Source: Pseudomonadota bacterium (lineage in GTDB: Bacteria > Myxococcota_A > UBA796 > GCA-2862545). Taken from it: a DNA stretch of 64,000 nucleotides. Where the stretch lies: NCBI GenBank assembly GCA_947505245.1, contig CANNIZ010000004.1, positions 1 to 64,000 of the forward strand, in the 5' to 3' direction. Below are positions 44,153 through 53,113 of the stretch, one piece after another. Position 1 is the stretch's first letter. Every line of letters starts with the position of its first letter. Under the pieces are notes generated by a model. That model did not search any database. It was not told where the DNA came from and worked only from the letters and a program-made list of their open reading frames with translations. The position numbers were made by a program, and so were the translations under genes.

Positions 44153-45672
44153 GCGCGTGGCTCGGGCGCCGGCGGCGACGCTTCGACGGCGCGGCGGTCG
44201 ATCTTCCCGTTCGGCAGCTTGGGGATGTCGGTCCAGATCTCGACGAGGCGAGGCACCTTGTAGGTGGCGAGGTGCCCGCGGCAGAACGCCTTCAGCTCGG
44301 TGGCGGTGACGGTGCGGCCGGGCAGCAGGCGCACGACAGCGCGCGGCACTTCGCCGCGGACGCGCTCCTCGGCGCGCACGACGACGGCTTCGGCGATGGC
44401 GGGGTGGGCGTACAGCACCTGCTCGATCTCGAGCGGGAACACGCGGATCCCACCGACCTTCAGCATGTCGTGGCGCCGGCCGACGAACCAGAAGAAGCCG
44501 TCGTCGTCCAGGCGCGCGAGGTCGCCGGTGCGGTACCAGCCGTCGACGAAGGCCGCAGCGGTGTCTTCGGGCATGCCGACGTAGCCTGTGCTTACCGCGG
44601 GCCCGCGCACCCAAAGCTCACCGGGTTCGCCGCGAGCGACGACGCGACCGTGATCGTCGCGCAGGGAGACTTCGTAGTGTGCGACGGCGGCGCCGGTGGC
44701 GCCGGCCTTGCGGTGCCGATCGGGCCGCATCGCGAGCGCGACGCCGCACGTCTCAGTGGAGCCCCACACGGGCATGAACCCGCAGCCGAACGCGCGCTCC
44801 ATTCGGTCGAGCGTGTCGCTGCTCACCCAGGCGCCCCCGCTCTCGAGCACGCGAAGCGAGCCGGTATCGGTTGCGCCGGCGCCCTGATCCAGCATCATCT
44901 CGTAGAACGACGGCACGGCCATCATCCACGTGACGCTGTGTTTTGCGACGAGATCGAGGACGATCCGCGGGGACATCGTGTCGACGACGACGCACGTGGC
45001 GCCCGTCAGCAGCGCCCGGTGGAACAATTCGTGCGGGTGGGCGAACACCGAGAACATGCCCATGAACACGTCATCCGGGCCGAATCCGAGGCCCTCGACG
45101 CCCGAGCGCGCGTTCCACAGGATCTGCGCGTGGGTGTGCTCCGCTCCCTTCGGGCGGCCCGTCGTGCCCGACGTGTAGTTCAGGTAGCACACGTCGGCGG
45201 GCGACACGTCGAGCGGGCCGAGCGCAGGCACTTTGGCGACGTCTTCGTACGGGCGGCCCGCGTAGCGACCTTCACCGCCGACGTATACGATCCGTCCAGA
45301 GATCTGGTGCACGACCGGGGCGATCACGTCGTCGAACCGGGGCTCGAGGAGCAGGCCGCGGATCTTCGCGACGTCGAACTGATCGACGATGCGCGCCGTC
45401 TCGAGCTTGAAGTTGATCGGCGCGGCGACTGCTCCGAGGCGCGCGAGCGCGAGGAACGTCACCACGACCTCGGGCCGCTTCGTCGTACACAGGCCGACGA
45501 CGTCGCCACGACCGATGCCGAGCGCCGCGAACAGGGCCGCGAGGTGATCTACCTCAGCGTCGAGCGCCGCCCACGTGATTGCGCGTTCAGCGCCGATCAG
45601 GGCGGTCTTGTCGGGGTGACGTCCAGCGATTTCGCGGAGCGCCTGGCCAAGCGTGGTGACGTCGGGGTTCAC
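44149..45672 (-). CDS. Acyl-CoA/acyl-ACP synthetase (AMP-forming)
   Basis: 507 residues from GTG 45672. ANL-superfamily motifs: the P-loop YTSGTTGRPKG, VWGSTETCG, YRTGDLARLDDDG and the C-terminal catalytic-lysine motif LPNGKIDRR. It activates a carboxylic acid as acyl-adenylate and transfers it to CoA or a carrier protein. No signal peptide. Start and stop overlap neighbours by 4 nt, tying it to the transglutaminase and acyltransferase genes, which suggests acyl supply for that operon. Confidence 0.9.
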   Translation of the reverse strand: MNPDVTTLGQALREIAGRHPDKTALIGAERAITWAALDAEVDHLAALFAALGIGRGDVVGLCTTKRPEVVVTFLALARLGAVAAPINFKLETARIVDQFDVAKIRGLLLEPRFDDVIAPVVHQISGRIVYVGGEGRYAGRPYEDVAKVPALGPLDVSPADVCYLNYTSGTTGRPKGAEHTHAQILWNARSGVEGLGFGPDDVFMGMFSVFAHPHELFHRALLTGATCVVVDTMSPRIVLDLVAKHSVTWMMAVPSFYEMMLDQGAGATDTGSLRVLESGGAWVSSDTLDRMERAFGCGFMPVWGSTETCGVALAMRPDRHRKAGATGAAVAHYEVSLRDDHGRVVARGEPGELWVRGPAVSTGYVGMPEDTAAAFVDGWYRTGDLARLDDDGFFWFVGRRHDMLKVGGIRVFPLEIEQVLYAHPAIAEAVVVRAEERVRGEVPRAVVRLLPGRTVTATELKAFCRGHLATYKVPRLVEIWTDIPKLPNGKIDRRAVEASPPAPEPRA

Positions 45673-47459
45673 GTCTCGGTGCGTAACGCGAACGGCCCCG
45701 GCGGCGGGAAGGTCGAGAGCGCGACGGCGAGATCGTGGGCCTCGCCAGCGAGCGAAGCGGGGTCGGCGCCCCCGTACCGGACGCGGTAGTGCAGCCAGGC
45801 GAGGCGTTCGAATGGCGCGGCTTCATCACCGGCGTTCTCGGCCAGCCAACGGGCGGCCGCTACGGGTGGAAGGTTGGCCGGGATCGGCCAGCCGGCGCGT
45901 ACCAGCGCCGCCCGGGTCGCGACCAGCTCCTGGGCGACGGGGTCGCGTGTGCGTTGATCGCGGGCTCGGAACCGGCGCGCACCGATTGCGATCGCGAGTG
46001 CCGCCGCGGTGAGGAGGAGCGCGGGGACGGCGATCTGAGCGGCCAAGGCGAGGAGTTCGCGCTGCTCGTCGCGGTCAAAGTCGATGAACCAGTCGCGAAA
46101 TGCGTCCTCGGCTTCGCTCGCCGCCGTGGGGGCCTCCGCGAGCCGGATCGAAGGTCCCGGGGTGGCGTCGGCGAGGGTCCAATGGCCGTCGACCCACACC
46201 TCCACCCACGCGTGCGCATCGGACGCGCGCAGGATCAACTGGTGCGTCGGCTCGTCCCACTCTCCGCCAGCAAACCCGGTGACGACGCGCGCTGGCACGC
46301 CGTTCAGCCGCGCGAGAACGGCCAGACTCGAGGCGAAGTATTCGCAGTGGCCGGTCCGTCGCGCGAGCAGGAACTCGGCGAGGGGGTCGGCGGCGTCGGT
46401 GTCCTCGGGCGACTTCGTGTAGGTGAACGTTCGCAGGTTTTTGACGAGCTCGTCGACGATCGCGCCGTCGTGCGTGCCTGCGAGCGACCAGTCGCGCGAG
46501 AGCTGCACGATCCGGTCGTCCAGCGGGGGCAGCTCGAGATCATGCACGTCGGGATCGCGACCCGCGGCGTGGGCGCCGGGGCCGAACGGCGGCGCAGCGA
46601 GGAGCGTCCAGCGGGCGATTCGAGGTGGACCTTCGAGCGACCAGGTGCCGGAGGCGTCGACGCGAACGGGACCGTCGGGGTGGATGGCGACCGTACGTCC
46701 CGTGGTGAACAGCACGCCGTGATCGACCGGTTCGGCGCTGACGACGATGGTGATCGCCTCGGAGTCGTTCCCCGACGGTGGCGCGGCGGGGACGGCTGGG
46801 CGCCCGGTCGTCCAGCGTCGGCCGTCGAATTGCTCGAACACCGCGCCGCGCAGGTATAGCGGCTCGGACGGGCGGGTATCGAGGGCCAGGGCGAGGACGG
46901 GCCTGGGGTCGTCCTGTACCACCGCGACGTCCCCGAGCTCTACGTCCGTGGAGAACCCCGTGAACGCTGCGTCAGACGACGCGCGGGGCGCGAGGACAAA
47001 CGCTGGGATGGCGAGCAAAGGGACGAGCAGGGGCCACCGTGGTGGGTAGGAGCGGACGCCGAGCTCGGCGCTCACGCCGTTCGCGAGGGCGCTGGCTGCG
47101 AGCACGATGCCGACGGTGCTGGCGACGGCGAACGCGAGTGGATCGGCGCGGGTCGCCGCGGCCAGGAACATCAGCCCGACCACGCCTGTGACCGTGCGAT
47201 CGGGCTGCCGGGCGAACACCGCCATCGGGACCAGCGAGGGGAGGATCAGGTCGCCGGCGGTGCCGCCGAACAGGGACCACGCGAGGTCGAGCGGCGCGGC
47301 GAGGACGGCGAGCATCGCCCACGGTAGCCGCCGCAGCGGGGCGTACGAGGCCGCCGCGGCCCAGACGAGCGCGGCGGCGGCGAGCGCGCCGGGAGGCGCC
47401 CCCGCGAGGGCGAGGATCGCGATTCCAACGACCAGGAGCGTGTGCCGGGCGTGGCTCAC
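45669..47459 (-). CDS. tgpA: DUF3488/TgpA-type membrane transglutaminase-like protein
   Basis: 596 residues from GTG 47459. Six or so N-terminal membrane helices (about 5-165, DUF3488) are followed by a periplasmic transglutaminase-core domain with Cys372 (RTGHCEYFAS), His416 (SDAHAWVEVW) and Asp431 (LADATPG). A further membrane helix lies near 500. TgpA is essential in Pseudomonas and typically lies with MoxR and DUF58 genes, as here. It is presumed to process or crosslink envelope proteins. Confidence 0.9.
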   Translation of the reverse strand: MSHARHTLLVVGIAILALAGAPPGALAAAALVWAAAASYAPLRRLPWAMLAVLAAPLDLAWSLFGGTAGDLILPSLVPMAVFARQPDRTVTGVVGLMFLAAATRADPLAFAVASTVGIVLAASALANGVSAELGVRSYPPRWPLLVPLLAIPAFVLAPRASSDAAFTGFSTDVELGDVAVVQDDPRPVLALALDTRPSEPLYLRGAVFEQFDGRRWTTGRPAVPAAPPSGNDSEAITIVVSAEPVDHGVLFTTGRTVAIHPDGPVRVDASGTWSLEGPPRIARWTLLAAPPFGPGAHAAGRDPDVHDLELPPLDDRIVQLSRDWSLAGTHDGAIVDELVKNLRTFTYTKSPEDTDAADPLAEFLLARRTGHCEYFASSLAVLARLNGVPARVVTGFAGGEWDEPTHQLILRASDAHAWVEVWVDGHWTLADATPGPSIRLAEAPTAASEAEDAFRDWFIDFDRDEQRELLALAAQIAVPALLLTAAALAIAIGARRFRARDQRTRDPVAQELVATRAALVRAGWPIPANLPPVAAARWLAENAGDEAAPFERLAWLHYRVRYGGADPASLAGEAHDLAVALSTFPPPGPFALRTET

Positions 47460-48310
47460 GCAGGCTCCCGCGCGAGGGCCTCGAGCAAGGCGCGTCGCCA
47501 CCCGTCGCCCGCGCGTGCATCAAAGCTGCGCGAGGGCAGGTCCAGCCCGACGACGGCCCCGCGGCCAAACGCTCGGACGACCTCGCCGCAGGCGCGGCCG
47601 AGCTCCCGCTCGCGGTCGGGCGCTGCGGGATCGACGCGAACCACGCACTGTTCGGTCGCGTCGCCGGCCCGCGCGACCACCATCGGAGCGCCGATCCGCG
47701 CGGTGGTTGGCCAGTGAAGGCTGCGAGGTGGGTCGCCCGGGACATAGGGCCGGATGCCGGCGAAGTCCCCGTCGCCAGGGCGGGGATCGTGGGCGTCGCC
47801 GTCGCCGGGCAGCGCGCCGCCGTGGCGCTCGGCGCCTCCCAGCGGAGGTGGGTACACGAGGATCTCGGCAGGGACGTCGACCTCGCGGTGACGCTCGAAC
47901 AAGCCGAACGGCCACGCGCTCCGAATGCGCAGCGTGCCCAACCTGCCGGCGCCGCGCCGATCGAAGGTCCAAACGGCGGCGCAATCGCGCTCGCCCCGCG
48001 CCGAAATGGACGGGGCGATCGCTTCAGCCTCGCCGTCTTCGTCGCCGAGCTGAATCGCATACGCGGCCCAACGCGCGCTGTTCCTCGCGACCAGCGATCC
48101 GTGGCCGCGGCGTCCGACGTACAGATCTCCGGGCAGTCGGCGGGCCACCGTGACGCCCGCGAGGTTCGCCTTTCCAGCGATGGCGTCGACGACGAACAGG
48201 GCGACGATCGCCGCGAGTAGCCAGAACGCGGCGTTGTTGGCGGTGACGAGCGCGACGATGGCGGTACAGGCGGCGAGTCCGCCTGTTGCCCACCCCGTAG
48301 GTGTCACCAT
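47456..48310 (-). CDS. DUF58 family protein
   Basis: 284 residues from ATG 48310. Two N-terminal membrane helices (about 8-45) are followed by the DUF58 signature GDFAGIRPYVPGDPPRSLHW. DUF58 proteins have a VWA-like domain and act with MoxR ATPases. The gene lies between moxR and the transglutaminase with 4- to 7-nt overlaps. Confidence 0.9.
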   Translation of the reverse strand: MVTPTGWATGGLAACTAIVALVTANNAAFWLLAAIVALFVVDAIAGKANLAGVTVARRLPGDLYVGRRGHGSLVARNSARWAAYAIQLGDEDGEAEAIAPSISARGERDCAAVWTFDRRGAGRLGTLRIRSAWPFGLFERHREVDVPAEILVYPPPLGGAERHGGALPGDGDAHDPRPGDGDFAGIRPYVPGDPPRSLHWPTTARIGAPMVVARAGDATEQCVVRVDPAAPDRERELGRACGEVVRAFGRGAVVGLDLPSRSFDARAGDGWRRALLEALAREPA

Positions 48311-49275
48311 CGCGCGGGGAGCTCGTCGATCAGAGCCTGGATGGCGCGCGAGCCGCCGTCGCCGCCCGGACCTGCATCAGACCGCGGGATGACGCGGTGC
48401 CCCAGCACAGGCCCCGCGACGTCTCGCACGTCTTCCGGCACGCAATAGGTGCGGCCGTGAACGAGCGCCCATCCCTTCATCGCGCGCACGAGCGCCTGCG
48501 CGCCGCGGGTCGACACGCCGCGGACGAGGCGGGGCGTCTCGCGCGAGCCGCGTGTGAGGTCGAGCACGAAGTCTTCGATATCGGGCGCGAGGGTGACGCG
48601 CTGAGCCTGTTCCCGCAGCGCGAGGACGTCGTCGGTGGTGACGGCGGCGGACGGCAGCTCCGCCCGGAGGCCCTCGCGGCGCAGGACAGCGCGCTCGGCC
48701 TCGCGGTCCGGGTACCCAAGGTTCACGCGCATCAGAAACCGGTCGAGCTGGCTCTCGGGGAGCGGCCAGGTGCCGTGGTGATCAAACGGGTTCTGCGTCG
48801 CGACGACGAGGAACGGCTGCGGCAGGGCGCGCGTCTCGCCGTCGGTGCTGACCGAGCCTTCTTCCATCGCTTCGAGCAGGGCCGACTGCGTCTTTGGCGT
48901 GGTGCGGTTGATCTCGTCGGCCATCACGACGTTGGCGAACACCGGCCCCTTGCGGAACACGAAGCGCGTGGTGCCGGGCTCGAGCATGTTCACGCCGAGC
49001 AGATCGGACGGGAGGAGATCGGGGGTGAACTGGATGCGCGCGAACGAGCCGCCGACGGCGCGTGCGAGCGCGGAGGCCAGCGTCGTCTTTCCGACGCCGG
49101 GCACGTCTTCGAGCAACAGGTGACCGCCGGCGAGGACGGTGGCGAGGGCGAGATCGACGCACCGGCCTTTTCCGTGGACGGCCGAGCCCACGGCGGCGCG
49201 CAGCCTGGCGATCTGGTCGCTGGCGTTGGCGCGGGCGGGGTCGGGCCGTAGCGGGATGGCGCTCATGGGCAGCAT
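48304..49275 (-). CDS. moxR: MoxR-family AAA+ ATPase
   Basis: 323 residues from ATG 49275 (GGAG 5 nt upstream; another ATG at 49266). Walker A is EDVPGVGKTTLA, Walker B FANVVMADEIN, and NQNPF-like ATQNPFDHHGTWPLPESQLDRFLMR gives sensor and arginine-finger regions. MoxR ATPases are chaperones that act with VWA-domain partners such as DUF58. It leads a five-gene overlapped minus-strand operon. Confidence 0.93.
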   Translation of the reverse strand: MLPMSAIPLRPDPARANASDQIARLRAAVGSAVHGKGRCVDLALATVLAGGHLLLEDVPGVGKTTLASALARAVGGSFARIQFTPDLLPSDLLGVNMLEPGTTRFVFRKGPVFANVVMADEINRTTPKTQSALLEAMEEGSVSTDGETRALPQPFLVVATQNPFDHHGTWPLPESQLDRFLMRVNLGYPDREAERAVLRREGLRAELPSAAVTTDDVLALREQAQRVTLAPDIEDFVLDLTRGSRETPRLVRGVSTRGAQALVRAMKGWALVHGRTYCVPEDVRDVAGPVLGHRVIPRSDAGPGGDGGSRAIQALIDELPARW

Positions 49276-49276
49276 T

Positions 49277-49601
49277 CTACTCCGGTCCGTACCAGTCCTC
49301 GACCCGGAGATCGCGGATCCGCCCGAACTCGCGCGTGTTGCGTGTGACGAGCACGCCGCTGTTGGCGATCGCTGTGCCCGCGATCAGCGTGTCCATGGGA
49401 CCGATCGGTGCCCCCTTGGCCTCGAGCGTGGCGCGCACGGCGGCGGCCGCTCTCGCTTCCGCTACAGCGAAGGAAAGGACAGTCACCACGCCGAGAAAGG
49501 TGTCGAGCTGGCGCCTGCGGTCAACCGCCTGTTTGGAATTCGCGCTCCGGGACTCGAGGGGGCCCGACGAGCCAGCCGGCCTGAAGTTCGCCGAACGCCG
49601 A
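49277..49601 (-). pseudogene. Broken vapC-type PIN-domain toxin
   Basis: The C-terminal half of a PIN domain is clear (APIGPMDTLIAGTAIANSGV followed by LVTRNTREFGRI). The middle part continues upstream in two frames: FGELQAGWL in one and RRRQLDTFLGVVTVL in another, separated by a frameshift near 49521-49545. The N-terminal catalytic Asp region is absent and no antitoxin gene is seen. The remnant ends next to moxR. Confidence 0.7.
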
Positions 49602-49913
49602 GCCAGGCGGCTCGAGTTTCGTTCGTGAGGCCCGAGGGCCCTCGTCGGCCGCCGGCCATAACAAGCGAACGCCGATTATTGGCGCGCGTCCACTTCCTGC
49701 GACTGCGAAAGCGAAACTCGACGCGGCTCGCTCCCGCGATCGCGAAGTTGAAGGGGGCTGGCTCGGCAGAACGAGGTCGCCGGGAGGCCGGGCCAGGTGC
49801 CGGGAGGGCGGCCGCACAGCGGCCGGTTCGGCGCGCAGCGCCAACCGAGCGCGCCAGCGCAAGCCCGGGAGCGCACCGACCGCGCGATGCGCGGGGGCCC
49901 CCTCAGTGCGCAG
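49602..49913. other. Hairpin-dense intergenic stretch
   Basis: I find no gene here. From 49800 onward there are several short GC-only palindromes, for example GGCCGC-ACA-GCGGCC (49810-49824) and GCGC-rich ones at about 49831-49843 and 49882-49905. They could be termination or processing structures downstream of the lipoprotein gene at 49914. Confidence 0.4.
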
Positions 49914-50396
49914 CTACTCCGGACCCCCCGCGTACACGCCCGTGAGATCGATGGTGTACGTGCAGTCTTCCCGGAGATCGGGGTCTTCCGAGGCGAGGAT
50001 CTCGAACGTCTCGGTGCCCTCCCAGTCGGTGCCATCGGGGAGGTCGCAACCCCCTGTGGCACCCGTGCGCCAGATCGAGTCGCCCGTGAGCCGCCAGCGC
50101 ACCGCGAAGCCGTTGTGCTCGTCGTCCCACACCACCGTCTCATAGTGCAGGTCGCACCCGGCGATCGTTCCGGTAGCGAACGGCTCGTCGTCGAAGAACA
50201 GCGTCGCGGCGCCGCCGTCGAACGTGACGACGTAGTCCATGTGCACGGGGCCGTGGTAGTCGGCGGGCGGGCTATGGCACTCGTCGTGGGCGTCGTTCAC
50301 GTCGATGGCCCACTGGTAGCCGTCCACGGCGTGGCCGCAGCCGGCGAGGCTGGACAGGAGGGAGATCGCGGCCAGTGCGGGGTGGAGGGCTTTCAC
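49914..50396 (-). CDS. Putative lipoprotein of unknown function
   Basis: 160 residues from GTG 50396. N-terminus ALHPALAAISLLSSLAGC gives a lipobox (LAGC, Cys20). The mature part has paired Cys (DECHS, AGCDL, GGCDL, EDCTY) and a strand-rich pattern. No family is recognised. It is divergent from the TPR protein. Confidence 0.65.
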   Translation of the reverse strand: MKALHPALAAISLLSSLAGCGHAVDGYQWAIDVNDAHDECHSPPADYHGPVHMDYVVTFDGGAATLFFDDEPFATGTIAGCDLHYETVVWDDEHNGFAVRWRLTGDSIWRTGATGGCDLPDGTDWEGTETFEILASEDPDLREDCTYTIDLTGVYAGGPE

Positions 50397-50494
50397 GCGT
50401 GCAGTGTACACCGCCGGGCGCTGGTTGGTCGCGTCGCGGGGTTGACCCCGACCCTCCCGGGGGCTACTTCCGGCGCCCAATTCAGGAGGCCGTC

Positions 50495-53050
50495 TTGGCC
50501 GAAGACCAGAACCTGTTCGTCGCGCGCGAAGAAGACATCGGTGCCCTCTCCCAGAAATGGGAAGAGGTCAAGAACACGGGAACGCCCCGGTTCGTCCGCT
50601 TGCAGGCCCCGTTTGGTGGTGGCCGGCGGGCGGCGGTCGGTGAGTTCATGCGCCGGGTCGCAGCGACGGACGATCCGGTCCTGTGGCGCGTCACCTGCCT
50701 CGATCAGGAGAACGGCCTGCAGTGGCTGGTCCGCATGTACGGCTCGCTCGTCGCGGCCCTGACGGCGGATCAGGTACGTCGCGGCAAGATCGAGCTCCTG
50801 CTCACCACGGTGCTGCCGAACCAGCCAAAGCGCGTTCAGGAGTGGTACCGCGAATTCATCAGCTCCCTCAAGGAGTCCAAGACGGACCGTGAGAAGGGCT
50901 CGGTGCAGCTCCGCATCCCGCGCGACAACCCGCTGATCGGGCTCGTCGAGCTCACGATCGGCATCGCGCGCAAGCAGCCGATCGTCCTCGATCTGCAGGC
51001 GCCCTACGCCGTCTACTCCGTTGCGCTCGCGCAGTTCCTCGAGTCCCTCCTCATCGAAGGCAGCGAGCAGCAGGCGATGATCTTCGTCATCCTGCACGAC
51101 GAGCCCGAAGATGACGGGACGAAGTCGCTTTACCCGATGCCGCTGCTCGACTTCTACGAGCGCTGCAAGGACCGCATCACGACGCACGCGATCGCGCCGT
51201 GGGGCGCCGTCGAGGCGCAGAAGTACCTCGACAGCAAGGGCAAGCAGGCGAACGCCGCACGCATCGCCGAGATCTCGGGCGGTCGCCCGGGCTACGTCGC
51301 CGAATTGGTCGACATCCTCGAGGAGCGCGGCCAGCTGCAGGGCGATCTCGAGGGCATCTCGTTCGCCACGCTCGTCCCGATGAAGGTCGACGAAGGCGCC
51401 ATCGAAGTCCCCGACGCCCCCCCGGCGGAAGGCCAGCGCAAGCCGGTAACCGCCGCCGACCTCGGTCGCGCCTCGTTCTTCGGCGCCCTGCTCGGCCAGG
51501 CGTTCCCGTCCAGCCTCGTCGCCGACATGGGCGGCTGGGAACGCGACGGTGTGGACGACCTGATCGACGCCGCGGAAGATCTGTTCGAAGAGGTTCAGTT
51601 CGCCGAGGAGCTCAACGCCTGGATCTACAAGTTCAAGCGCGGCTCGTGGCGGGAAGGCATCCTCCAGCAGAACGACACGCCGGAAGGCCACGAGCTCGCC
51701 CAGCGCGTCGGGTTCTTCATGGAGCGGTTCCTCGTGCCCCGCGGCTACGCGTTCATCGCGCGCACGGCCCGCGTGTACGCCGAACACAAGGCCTACGGCC
51801 GCGCCCACGTGCTGCGTTCGCTCGCGCTGAGCAACGACCAGCCCGACGTGTGGGGCCTCTCGTTCGACCTCACGAAGTACTTCGACGAGGTGAAGTGGCC
51901 CGATGTGCTCCGCCGCACCGTGCTGATGAACCTGCTCGACCGCCTCGTCGCGGGCGGCAACGTCCAGGTCGCCGATCAGGTCCACGCAGAAGCGTCCACC
52001 TGGGCCAGCAAGAACGACGACAAGGAGTTCACGGCGTGGCTGTTGTTCGCGGGCAGCCGCCTCGACACGCGCCGCCAGGACTTCTACCGGGCGCGCGACC
52101 GCGCTCGCGACGCCCTCAAGCTCTACGAAGGCGACGGCAACGACGTCCGCCGCGCCGAGATCTGGAACCACATCGCCGGAATCGAGCTGCAGGACGACAA
52201 CCCGACCGCCGCCAACGAGGCCGTGAACCAGGCCTTGGCGCTCGGTCAGGTCGACGGTCAGGACGGTAAGAAGGCGCTCGTTCCCGGTATCTTTGCGAAC
52301 GCGGAATTCATCAAGGGCGTGCTCGCCCGCCGCGGCGGCAAGGTCGCGGACGCAGGAGAGCACTTCCGCCGCGCGAACGAGGTCGCGGGCCAGTCCGGCA
52401 TGGGCGCTTTGGCGCTCGACGCCGGCCTGTCCTTCGGCGAGGCGTTGCTCGCGCAGGGCCAGACCGACAAGGCGCGCGACGTGCTCGATCGCGTCGTCGG
52501 CATCGCCAAGGCGCTCCGCAACCCGCTCCGCGAGCGGAACGCGACCGAGCTGCTCGCGCAGGCCGAAGGGCAGCTGCGGAACTTCACCGTCGCTCTTCAG
52601 CACGCGAACCGCACGTTCGAGCTCTCGAAGGCGCTCAAGCTCGATCAGGCGATGCCGGTCGACCTTTACAACCTCGGGTTCTTCCACTTCGCGCTGCAGA
52701 AGCCGTCGGAGGCGCTCGCGTTCTTCCGCCAGGCCGCGCAGACGATCAACGGAAACGCCGCTCACCCCGTCGCGAAGGAGCTGTTCTACTTCATGGGCAT
52801 GGCCGCCCTGCAGGCGGGCAACCTCGATGACGCGAAGAACAGCCTCCGCAACGGCCTCAAGCCCGCTCAGCAGGCCAAGGACTGGCGCCGCATGGTGTCC
52901 GCGCTGGACACGCTCGCCACGATCGAAGAGAAGCAGGGCAACGCGGCCTCCGCGAAGAAGCTCCTCGCCGACGCGATCGCGTTCGCCGAGAAGGGCGACC
53001 TCAAGGAAGAGCGTCGCACGCTGCGCCGCCGCCTCGACGGCCTCGCGTAG
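50495..53050 (+). CDS. TPR protein with degenerate AAA-like P-loop domain
   Basis: 851 residues from TTG 50495 (AGGAGG about 5 nt upstream). The N-terminal ~330 residues resemble a STAND/AAA ATPase: RLQAPFGGGRRAAVGEF (36-51) sits where Walker A would be but lacks the Lys-Ser/Thr, and QPIVLDLQAPY resembles a Walker B region. The C-terminal ~450 residues are TPR repeats (RAEIWNHIAGIELQ, ALDAGLSFGEALLAQG, KELFYFMGMAAL). It is probably a nucleotide-independent scaffold or sensor; the role is unknown. Confidence 0.8.
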   Translation: MAEDQNLFVAREEDIGALSQKWEEVKNTGTPRFVRLQAPFGGGRRAAVGEFMRRVAATDDPVLWRVTCLDQENGLQWLVRMYGSLVAALTADQVRRGKIELLLTTVLPNQPKRVQEWYREFISSLKESKTDREKGSVQLRIPRDNPLIGLVELTIGIARKQPIVLDLQAPYAVYSVALAQFLESLLIEGSEQQAMIFVILHDEPEDDGTKSLYPMPLLDFYERCKDRITTHAIAPWGAVEAQKYLDSKGKQANAARIAEISGGRPGYVAELVDILEERGQLQGDLEGISFATLVPMKVDEGAIEVPDAPPAEGQRKPVTAADLGRASFFGALLGQAFPSSLVADMGGWERDGVDDLIDAAEDLFEEVQFAEELNAWIYKFKRGSWREGILQQNDTPEGHELAQRVGFFMERFLVPRGYAFIARTARVYAEHKAYGRAHVLRSLALSNDQPDVWGLSFDLTKYFDEVKWPDVLRRTVLMNLLDRLVAGGNVQVADQVHAEASTWASKNDDKEFTAWLLFAGSRLDTRRQDFYRARDRARDALKLYEGDGNDVRRAEIWNHIAGIELQDDNPTAANEAVNQALALGQVDGQDGKKALVPGIFANAEFIKGVLARRGGKVADAGEHFRRANEVAGQSGMGALALDAGLSFGEALLAQGQTDKARDVLDRVVGIAKALRNPLRERNATELLAQAEGQLRNFTVALQHANRTFELSKALKLDQAMPVDLYNLGFFHFALQKPSEALAFFRQAAQTINGNAAHPVAKELFYFMGMAALQAGNLDDAKNSLRNGLKPAQQAKDWRRMVSALDTLATIEEKQGNAASAKKLLADAIAFAEKGDLKEERRTLRRRLDGLA

Positions 53051-53113
53051 CGGGTCGCCAAACCGCGGGGTCCACCCAAGCGATGGGGGATGCCCCGCGG
53101 GACGGAATCGTGA

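Noticed and set aside
50393..52765. Long minus-strand open frame opposite the TPR gene
   Set aside because: Antisense shadow; the plus-strand frame has a strong ribosome binding site and TPR repeats.
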